Positions 55,437-64,000 of a stretch of 64,000 nucleotides of DNA are shown here, one piece after another. The notes under the pieces were generated by a model that did no database searches, was not told the origin of the DNA, and was given only the letters and a program-made list of their open reading frames with translations. The stretch covers positions 2,170,001 through 2,234,000 of the forward strand of contig JAULSU010000005.1 of the NCBI GenBank assembly GCA_030512335.1. Reading direction: 5' to 3'. The first letter of the stretch is position 1. Every line of letters starts with the position of its first letter. This DNA comes from Immersiella caudata (taxonomy: Eukaryota; Ascomycota; Sordariomycetes; Sordariales; Lasiosphaeriaceae). A program made the translations under genes and the position numbers.

Positions 55437-58400
55437 TCACCCCTGAAGAGCCTCTGCTGATGTATCCAACACGTCTTTGATACGACCAAATCTCTCGACT
55501 TTCCCTTTCGACAACAACAACACCACAACATCTCGCGCAGGGTCAGGCCCTGTGTCCTTGCCCGTCACACCGCTCAGCCTGTGCGTGATTGCAATAACAG
55601 TGTGGCCCTTATCGTTGAACTCGTTGTGGATGATGGCACGAATTGATGATTCCGACTCAGGATCGAGTGACGAGGTAGCTTCATCGAGCAACAGTATCGG
55701 CATGCTGTGGCGTCTTGCAGCAGTTGTATTTATGTCATCGTAGTACGGTTCGTCGGGCAGGTTCTTGTGATTTTTGCGTAGGCATTCAAGTTGGAGAATA
55801 GCGCGGGCAACAGCGAAGAGTTGAGACTGGCCTGTCGACATTTGCGGAAGCAACGCAATGAGAGTCTCGAGGATGTCGCACGCCGAATCGGGCTGCTGGG
55901 AATCCAGAGATGTTGAGGCGCTATTACCACTGAAGTGCTTCCATAGATTAGTCTTTTGGAGAGCTAAGATAATGGCGTCATCCGAGAGGGATAAGGATGG
56001 CTGTTCACGCGTTAGCCTTTGTCTCAGCATCGAGAGAAGAGGCTTCTTGCATCGAGATTGAAGCGGAGACTGGCCTGAGACAGAACCAGTGCGTCTTGGC
56101 CCACGGTGATGAAGCATCTTTGTCGAATCAACGAACGGGGGACAATACTCAGGTCAACGCCATCTACTTTGATAGTTCCCGACTTGATGTCGACTAGGCG
56201 CAACAGCGTGAGTAGCATGGTGCTCTTGCCACTATTGAATACTGTTAGCTGATGTCCACGGGCCAAGGCTGAAGCATACCAGCACAACATACCTGCCTGT
56301 TCGACCGCAAACTGATACTTGCTGGCCCGCCGAGATCTTGAGCGACACGTCTTGCAGGGCAATAGCCTCGTCACTGCCAGGTATTAGCTACCACTCAACG
56401 CCTGATCACCAGCAGAGATCTTACTTGTATGCCACGGTGACATCGTCGAATTCCACAGCGCCAGACGACGGCCAAGGGTCGTCAGGGATGTGTTCTTCGT
56501 CAACTTTGTCCTCCTTTGGAACACTGGCCTCGAGGCTCTTCAACCGAGATCTATGCGATGGTACGTTAAATGCCCATCCGTGGACAGAAAGGGGGACATG
56601 ACGTACATAGCACCCAGGGAGATTTCCATGTTCGTCCATTGCAGCACGAGGCCGAGCAGGGTCGTGTTGGCAACCAAGACGATATTCAGCGCCATGCCCA
56701 CCTGTCCGGAAGTCGTCGTACCCCTGAGCAAGAGAGTAAGAGCGATGAAGCCGGTTGCAATAGCAGCAACGATGAGGTCAAGGACAATGCCGAGCCACTG
56801 CTGGAGGCAGAAAAGAACGTAAGCCGGCTTTTGCGATTCATCAACCGATCGGATGTTGGCTTCCTCTGCTTGTGTCTCCCAGCCAAAGGCCCGAATCGTC
56901 GTCACGCCTTCGACCTGGACGCGTCTTGGTGTCAGTATGCTAGTTTCTAGAGGGGAACATTGACCTGAGTGGAACATACCGATTCAAGGAAGCTTGAATA
57001 CACAGCTGATTGGGACTCCAGATCCAGCAACCGCAATTGCCGAGAGGTGCGGAGATAGACGCGTTGGACGATGTAGACGATGGCTACGCAAAGCGGCAAG
57101 CTTAGCGCCAGCACCTTCTGGGCAGTGAAAAGAAACACTGATTGCACTAGAAGCTTGAAGATCTCTACAGGGATAATTTTTTCAGCTTCCGTACGTTGAC
57201 TTTCAGCCCCATCTTGTACTTACGAGTCAAAAGGCCCAGAATTGCAGGCGGCAGCTGCCTGTCAATCAACTGCATATCCTGACTGAACCTGCAAAGCGGG
57301 TGGTCAGCAACAGCAATACTAATATGAGTCTACAACTGACTGGTTCAAGATTACGCCAGTATCGGTGTTTGAGAAGTAGAGCAGAGGAGCCCTGTTATAT
57401 TAAGTCAGCGAAACAACACCACCCAGACGGTATTCTGTTAAACATACCCAACAATGGTCGATAAAAGCCGCCTATGAAGCTCGATGCCCGATGTTGGCGC
57501 CACGAGAATTTGAGTTGACCTTATCCCCAGGCTGTTAGATACCGCCATCCCGGTCAGAGGAGAGACCAGAGGAGAACTCACGTCATCGAACCGTTGGTTG
57601 AAAGCCATGCGATCAAAGCCGACGCAAGATATCCCCCCACGTAGAACCATGTTTGAGAGACAGGCGCCTCCGTCCATTGCTGCAGCCAATAATGCGGGAA
57701 GGTAATGAAGAATGAGCAGGAGAAGGCGAAGAACAGCAGCAAGCTGAAGTTGCGACCGCCCACGGCTCCGAGGTAATACCCTGCAGAAGAGATGCCAACT
57801 GTCAGTAACCTACCGATCAACTGAAGGGATGCAGTTGCTGGGAGAATTACCGTAGAGCGAAACATCACCAGTAGCTCTGCTCAAATCATTAGCTGCCTCG
57901 GCAACTTTGAGACTTTTGCTTTGAACGGCCTTATCGATCTCAGGCTGCGTGTCGTTCCTCCGGTTATGCGTCTTGCCGCCGATGTCAAGCTTAAGAACGA
58001 GTTTGGGGTCTTGCTTAAAATCCGTCCACGTCCCTTGATAGGTGATTTCACCCTCACCAAGGATGACCAGCCAGTCCGCCAAGCGGAAGTTTGCCGCTTT
58101 GGATGTCAGCAAAAGGGACAAAGATTGGACGGGAAAGCATTACCAGAGTTGCTAATGAGGAATACAGTTGTTCCGGACTTCCGGAAGAGTCCTGTTGGAC
58201 CAAGGAGATTCTCCACGATTTTGTTCTCCGTCTTGCCGTCAAGGCCGCTGAAGCAATCATCCAAGAGGACTAGTTGAGAGCGGGCATAAACCGCGCGGGC
58301 GAGAGCCTGCATCGTAGTCAGCAACTGCCAGCTCAGGTCTCAAATCTACGGGTGTGAAGTGATGGGAATCAGAGACCTACCACTCTTTGTCTCTGCCCTC

Positions 58401-60803
58401 CAGAAAGATTCAGCCCCCGACTCCCGATCATCGTCTGGTCCCCATTAGGAAGTGCCTGAAGATCCTCGTCGAGGCAGCAAAGCCGGATAACCTCGTTGTA
58501 CCAACTGAGATCCTCTCCGGCAAAGCCGCAGACAGCTTCCCTCACAGACCCGCTCGGCAACCAAGGCGACTGTTCGCAGTACGCAATGCGTCGCGATGCG
58601 ACGGAGATTGTTCCCGACGCTGCGGAAAGCTCTCCAAGAATGGCCCTGGCCAGCATGGTCTTTCCGCTTCCGACCGACCCTGCGCAGACGACGACTGATC
58701 CTTTCTCGACGACAAAACTGATGTTCTCGAGGAGCGGAGGGGCTGAGGGACTGGGCCAAATCGTCACGTTCTCGGCCTCAATTGCCGGAGACACCTCGCT
58801 GGCGCTAGGACTCAAACCTGCCCCCTTTACGGAGAGTCTCTCATCAAGTCGTGGGGGCTCCAACAAGTACTCCTGGATACGCTGAAAAGCGGCCAAGGAA
58901 CCAACTGCTTGGGGTATGATTGTCATGATCATGTTTGCTGGGTGCGTCACCAACCCAAGAAGAGCGGTTGTGGTGAAGGCTATCTCAGTATCCAGTGCTG
59001 AGCCGTTCCACCTCGACACAATCACGAAAAGCACAAATGTGATGATGGGAGAGAATAGCCCCAACGCATTGGCTACAAGGGTCAGACACTGCCAGGAACA
59101 CGAAACTAGGGGTCATACCGCTTGCATTGTAGGCAACCATCATCCAACGCACCTTCATAGCCTTGGCTAACTCTTCGACCCGCAGATTCTGGACCAGGGA
59201 TTCTGTGTAAGGAGTGACCCCGAGCATCTTGAGGCTCTTCATTGAGCTGAGCATGGAGATCGTCATGGCAATTCGCTTCTGAGTTGCCACTGTCCAGTCC
59301 TTTTGTTTGCCCTGAAGGTTCTTGGCCAGGTAGCGGCTCATTCTTGAACAGACTGTAGGCGCTCAATGTCAGCTGCGTCTTTTCTAGGAAAAAGAAGTCA
59401 AGAAACCCACAGAAGATGATGACGATCGGGACTAGGAAGATCCATCCCACCTGCTGGGCCAGCATCGTCAAGCCTATCAGAACCTCGACGGCATGAGCCC
59501 ATGCTTCGTGAAACATGGAAGCTGTTTGCCCGAGATTCTCGGCGTCGGTGCTCATGAGCGTCACCGCCTTTCCGTCGTCATAACCGGCTGACCGCTGTGT
59601 CAGCGATTTATTGTTGATAAGGCCGATAATGGCACCGCGTATCATGATCTTCAGCCGATTTATACGGTGTTGATACCACGCTTTGGAAACCTGAACTTCA
59701 CTTCAGTGTACGAATCACCCAAACTTCGGAACAGAAACTCACCGCCAACCCAACATAAACAACAACAGCCATCAAAATCACCGAATAATCCGCCTTCGGA
59801 CTCCTCGACGCTGCGGTGTTGATAGTACGAATCGCCGTGCTGATCAAAACCGGCTGCGCATACCGAAAAACAATGACACAAAACCGCGGGATAATAGGCG
59901 CAAGAAAGTGCGACAGCATGCTCCGCACAAGAACCCTCGGCAGCGTCGTCTTCATCTCCGGCTGCACTATGTCCCCACCTCATCAGCAACCCTTCTTCCT
60001 TGACTGAAGTTCACCCCTGACTCACTTCTCTGCGCCCAAGCCGCCAACGCCCTCACCCGCCTACGCTCCGACAACAACTTCTTATCCAACTCCGGGAGAC
60101 ACTCCCCCGCCAATACCTTCCGATTTCCTTTTACCAGTATTGGATTAATCCACCAAAAGAAAGCCCTAGACAAAATCCCCGCTGACTCCTCGGGAGAGAC
60201 TGGTTCCAGCAGCATCCCATCCTTGGATTGACTCTCTGCTACCAAAAGTGCGAACTTGAGCTCTGCGACTGCAGCAGCCAATTCAATGCCGACCGAGAGT
60301 CCATTCTCGTAGATTTGGGTTCCCAGATGGATGGAGTCGAAGAATAGGGTGGTGAGGAGGTAGATCACGGCTAGGTCCGAGGGGCGAATGGAGCGGGTGT
60401 GCTCGAGAGAGAGGAGAGGGCAGAGGGCGATGCATGCTATGACGGAGGGGATGCCGAGGATGATGCGGCGAGTGACTGGTGGGGAGGTTGAGAATGTTTC
60501 GAGGATGGAGGTGCTCAGCTGCAGCGATGCGAGGAGGATTGCGATTGCCTGGGATTTGATTAGTTGCACTGAAGATGCCAGAGGCTTGATTCAGCGACTC
60601 ACGAGTTTTTTACGGCCGCGATGCTGTGGGGCGACCTTGGCGGGTTCTGTTTGGAGTTGGGAGAGGCGGAAGGGGAGGTACAGCACGAAAAGCGTGGAAA
60701 CCGCAGCGGAGAGCAATTGGAGGGGTGGATGCATCATCGCGTCCAGGTACCCGTTGGAGTGGACAATGTTTGACGTGAAGGAGAGAAGCAAAGAATTCGG
60801 CAT
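55437..60803 (-). CDS. ABC transporter, ABCC (MRP) subfamily, 18 exons
   Basis: Full-length 1471-residue ABCC exporter. Exons, 5' to 3': 60614-60803, 60026-60568, 59743-59966, 59411-59690, 59119-59352, 58381-59072, 58144-58306, 57851-58096, 57582-57780, 57448-57531, 57341-57391, 57224-57288, 56980-57164, 56607-56914, 56425-56550, 56293-56373, 56051-56231, 55437-56000. All phases agree. N-terminal membrane domain, then TMD1 (YDDGKAVTLMSTDAEN, QVGWIFLVPIVIIF), NBD1 (GSVGSGKT, LSGGQRQR, LVLLDDCFSGLD), TMD2 (NTDTGVILNQFSQDMQLID) and NBD2 (CGRTGSGKST, MSTGQSQLF, LLLDEATSSLD, ITH). NBD1 has Asp for the catalytic Glu and Asn in the H-loop (LISNS), so only one site should hydrolyse efficiently. The intron at 56001-56050 is GC-AG. 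The first intron (45 bp, GTAAAA donor) is the least certain. Confidence 0.93.
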
Positions 60804-61436
60804 CACCGTTGGATTTGGGGAAGTCGCCAAAAAAAAGGCTGCATGCGGGGTTTTGATCAAGAGAACGCCTTGCAGGACACCCTACAGGGGCCTAGACGTG
60901 CAAAGGGAACAACACGGTTGGGTCATGGACGGGTAGTTCCGTTCCTTTGTGCCCTATCACGGCACCCTTATTTGCAGCGGTTGCATCTTCCTTCAACTCT
61001 CGTCATCGCTTGATACGGCAGGTGAAGACCCTAATCCCGGGCGGCGTTTCAATAGGGCGGGATTGACGGGTAAACAGCGTGATAGCCGTCTGCACTTTGC
61101 GTGTAACTTGGTAGGATTGTAGGATTTGGGAAAAGGGATTGATTGCTATGAAAGAGTGGCATTGACGAGACGAAGGGCGATCGTTACACCAGAATTGGAA
61201 TGGATAGGAAGCCGGTAGGTAAAAGAAAATGAGAACGGCAGCGCTGCGGCAATGTCGATAGGGGCTTTGGCGGATGAAAAAAAAAATGAAAAACAAAAAT
61301 GAAAAAAAAATAAAATAAGGCTAATTGTCTGCGCAGCGAGTGTCCGCACCGTCCTCAATCACTGTCGAACCAATCGCTGTACTGATACCAACTGCACCCA
61401 AATGTCAGATGTTGTCCGCAATACCAAACAACCAAG
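60804..61436. other. Intergenic between ABCC and F-box-like genes
   Basis: 633 bases. It is the upstream side of the transporter gene and the downstream side of the F-box-like gene (both minus strand). An A-rich tract lies at about 61276-61316. No gene seen. Confidence 0.45.
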
Positions 61437-63250
61437 CTAACGACGATGAACTTGCCTCGCAGATTCCCCCCTCTCAACCTTGACCTCCCCGTCCCTCCCC
61501 GAAGGATAAACGTGTCGCACGCGCTCCCAGCCCCGCTCCTGGTATGAATAAGTAGGCGGCCACTGCGGGAAGCGGCGCAAGTTCTCGCCGGTCTTGAGCG
61601 TGAGGTTTTCCAGCTTCGAGGGCCCGCGTAAGGCGAAGAACGGTTCGGCAAAGGTGCGGACGACGGTTTCATCCAGGATTGGGAGGAGCGGCCCCTCTGG
61701 TCGTTCCGGAGCACCGTAGAACCCACCACTGAAGTCTATGCCGACCTCGCAGTGGAGGGTGAGCCGACGCAGGTTGGGGAAGGACGCCGCGAGGGTTTCG
61801 AGGATGGGCTTTGGCCATTGGCCCGACGTATCGCGCGAGATGTCGATCTCCAGCTCTTCCAGTTCCGTGCAGCTGTTGTCGAGGAGGACTAGATCGTCAA
61901 CGTCCAGCGTCGGACGGGATTCTCCTTCTGGTCTTTCCACTTCGATGCAGTGAAGTATCAGTTTTCTGAGCTTCTTGTGGGTGATGAGCGACCGAGCCGG
62001 CACAAAGTGACGCTTGACTGTGATCTCCACAAGCGTGTCAAACGACTCGAGGAAGCGTCTCAGCACGGCGGGCTTCTCCGAGCCCTCGCTCGCCCAGCAC
62101 ACGACGGTCAGACTGCGTAGCGACGTGGCAAGCCCCTGAAAGTGCTGGAGCAAACTTGTGCCCGACTCGCCGTGCCCAATAGGGTGTGGTCCTAGGCTGA
62201 GACTCTTGAGGCGGCCCCACTGCATCCCATCGCGCCAGTAAGGCCACTCGCCTTCGTCCTCCGCCGGATGGTAACCGTTCAGTGATAGGCTCTCCAGCGG
62301 CGGGAAGGTCACCTTGCCGCCATCGAACTGGAAGTTTTCGGTTACTGTGTGGTGGATGTGAGGCCTCATACAGCCCCCGTAGTTGCCGCTCACAGTGAGG
62401 GCGAATGACCTCAGGTTCGTACAGGAGAGAAAGAGTTTCTGCAGGTCCGTCATGCGTGTATTGGCCTTCTCAGGCTTGTCGGTGTAGGGGTTGACACGGG
62501 CTCGGATGGTGGCGACGCATGGCAACGGGCCAGAAACCAGTCGCAACCCTGTTTCTCCGAGCAGGTGGACGTCGGGCTTATTGGGGTGTTCGTTCAAGGC
62601 CTGGAGAAAGGCTTCAAACGGCGGCCCCGCGTTTGACAGTCGTACCTGTCGCAAGTTTGGCAAGGCCTTCACAAATGCTGCGAGGGTCTCTTCCTTGTCC
62701 AAGTCGGTCTGTATCTTGGCCATCTTCCGCTCCCCTCGCCTGTATCCAAAGTTTGCCAGCTCCAGCTCGCGCACGGCATAGGTCTGGTCCGGGTTGGGAT
62801 TGGCGACGAGTCGACGGACGGCGCGCAGGGCGTCAGCCCATTGATGTGTGTAGCCCTTGACTCGGATGCCTTCATCATGTCTATGTCGATAATCTTCATC
62901 GGGCTTGGGTCCGATGATCATGGTTTTGTACAGTGTGGCGGTAGCTGTGGGGTAGAGCCCCTTGCACACTCGACAAAGGGTCGCGATGTCCCTCTGGTGG
63001 CCAACCTGCGGGGTCTGTCAGCATCTAGTGTTGGTCAGTTGCGGAGGTGCTTGTCACGACGAGCCATTTCGATGATGATGCGCCAGACGTCGTGGTTGAG
63101 CCCCGCCACGTAAGCCATGGTTCCCTTGATGGGCTCGCTGTGTCCTGGCTCATAGGGCTCTCCGTCTGAGCATGAGCTCTCGTCGGGCGGCGTTGGAGAT
63201 CTCCCCCGGGCCCCTCCGCTAGGGCGTGCTGTTTGCTTTGTGCGCGCCAT
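61437..63250 (-). CDS. F-box-like/LRR-like protein with histone H3-like N-terminus
   Basis: Exon 2 (61437-63005) encodes 522 residues beginning VGHQRDIATLCRVCKGLYPT, the second half of an F-box-like motif, then leucine-rich irregular repeats (LRQVRLSN, LESLSLNGY, LKSLSLGP, LRKLILHC, LRRLTLHC). Such proteins recruit substrates to SCF ubiquitin ligases. Exon 1 starts at 63250 with MARTKQTAR, identical to histone H3 residues 1-8 after Met removal, then a Ser/Pro-rich stretch and GLNHDVWRIIIEM, the first half of the F-box. The junction is unresolved: every GT donor near the end of exon 1 is phase 1 while the acceptor at 63006 needs phase 0. A GC-AG intron (63006-63064, donor after IIIEM) would give the F-box in frame (about 584 residues); a frameshift or error is the alternative. 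Confidence 0.7.
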
Positions 63251-63585
63251 TTTCCAAAATATTTTGGTGCGGAAAGTTTATAGCAAAGTTCGGATAGGTA
63301 AGGTTGGAATTGTGAAAAATGAGATGCGGTTGAAAGAGACGTGTTTTGATGCGGGGTCAGCCTTTTGAAACAAAAAAGCTCACGCAACAAAAGCCAACCA
63401 AGCTGCGGAGCTGCTGCCTAGCGCCCTGATCCTCCCACGTCACTCCACCGGAAATATCTCGTTCACTGACATGCCAAACTCCGATGCCCAACGTCACATC
63501 ATTCCTCCCATTAGCCCCAACGTACCCAAAACTCCGTATTATAAAAAAAAAACTAAAAAAAAACTTAAAAAAACTAACTTTCATT
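63251..63585. other. Upstream region of the F-box-like gene, with 14-bp palindrome
   Basis: 335 bases between two minus-strand genes. The perfect palindrome CCAAAATATTTTGG (63254-63267) ends three bases before the start codon, so it would lie in the 5' leader. A-rich tracts at 63541-63575 probably belong to the 3' UTR of the next gene. Confidence 0.5.
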
Positions 63586-63798
63586 CTAATAATCCCTCCC
63601 AACCCCCTTCCAAACCCCCATCCCCCGCATCCAAAACTCTTCAGTCGCCGGCGCCTTGCTCTCTTCCTTAACCCATCCATCCTTCTTCGTCCAATTCCTA
63701 TTCCTCTTTTCAATCTTCCACCGCATACCCTTGTCGTCATATAAGTCAAACAACTCCATCACCTGCAACAGGCACTCGCTCAGCAAGTCCTCTTCCCT
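63586..63798 (-). CDS. 3' end of an unrecognised gene at the right edge
   Basis: A minus-strand frame of about 70 residues ends at 63586: EDLLSECLLQVMELFDLYDDKGMRWKIEK ... SKAPATEEFWMRGMGVW. It lacks an ATG and has an AG acceptor at its upstream edge (63799), so it reads like a last exon. Upstream, in 63810-63880, another frame (EYTLVIAGIKHAAELRAW) may be the preceding exon, but the join is not clear. I do not recognise the family. Confidence 0.35.
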   Translation of the reverse strand, partial: REEDLLSECLLQVMELFDLYDDKGMRWKIEKRNRNWTKKDGWVKEESKAPATEEFWMRGMGVWKGVGRDY

Positions 63799-64000
63799 CT
63801 ATTTCTTCCAGGCCCTCAACTCTGCTGCATGCTTGATTCCGGCGATGACGAGTGTGTATTCTGTGTGGAGCCGGTGGAGGGGGTTGTATTGTGAGTGGTG
63901 ACGGCTACCGTCATGTTGTGAAATGTGTGATATCGTCTTGTTATGGCCCTCGACACATCAGTCCTCGCCCCAGGGCCCCCAGTAACACGATAATGGTCTG
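63799..64000. other. Right edge of window, possibly intron and upstream exon
   Basis: The last 200 bases probably hold more of the minus-strand gene ending at 63586, including the frame EYTLVIAGIKHAAELRAW, but exon limits cannot be set without sequence beyond the edge. Confidence 0.3.

Noticed and set aside
55437..60803. ABCC transporter as part of the PKS-NRPS cluster
   Set aside because: It lies more than 27 kb from the cluster border with many housekeeping genes between; the MFS protein is the likelier exporter.
1..64000. CRISPR array, bacterial operon signals, intact transposon or viral genes
   Set aside because: None seen; introns and gene families show a fungal nuclear region. No transposase or reverse transcriptase frame was found.

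Overview
The window is nuclear DNA of a filamentous ascomycete (Pezizomycotina, probably a Sordariomycete; the species cannot be fixed from sequence alone). The signs are short 45-120 bp GT...CTRAC...AG introns, about 55% GC in genes, and families that are fungal hallmarks: a patatin/NB-ARC/TPR NLR, a HET-domain protein, a reducing PKS-NRPS with a separate enoyl reductase, Zn2Cys6 and DUF3716 proteins, an AA11-type LPMO and an ABCC exporter.

Layout. 1-5.2 kb: a 3'-truncated NLR (minus) divergent from a purine nucleoside permease family gene (plus). 6.6-27.6 kb: a secondary-metabolite cluster. Its core is a 3986-residue PKS-NRPS (KS-AT-DH-cMT-KR-ACP-C-A-T-R, no ER), sharing a 420 bp promoter with a trans-acting enoyl reductase. 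Next come a small EthD-domain protein, a four-helix membrane protein, a 14-TM MFS exporter, a Zn2Cys6 regulator and an alpha/beta hydrolase that appears to lack the usual catalytic His. 28.9-29.8 kb: a decayed M43-type metalloprotease. 30.5-49.5 kb: mostly housekeeping genes (DUF3716 protein, nucleoside 2-deoxyribosyltransferase-like protein, cysteinyl-tRNA synthetase with a probable alternative mitochondrial start, GPI transamidase subunit PIG-T/Gpi16, LUC7 splicing factor, an RGG-rich protein, an HNH-domain protein, a secreted AA11-like LPMO). 51-64 kb: a HET-domain protein, an 18-exon ABCC transporter with one GC-AG intron, and an F-box-like gene whose first nine codons reproduce the histone H3 amino terminus, followed by the edge of another gene.

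How the cluster likely works (inference from domains): the PKS part with the trans-ER builds a C-methylated reduced polyketide, the NRPS part couples one amino acid, and the R domain releases it. An intact Tyr-x3-Lys motif in the R domain favours reductive release to an aldehyde. The hydrolase-like, EthD and membrane proteins are candidates for ring closure or later tailoring, the MFS protein for export and the Zn2Cys6 protein for control. No P450 and no recognised Diels-Alderase is present, so the product cannot be named.

The most unexpected signal outside the cluster is the H3-tail-like N-terminus at 63.22-63.25 kb. Gene models were spliced by eye from reading frame, splice signals and family similarity; no database search was run.
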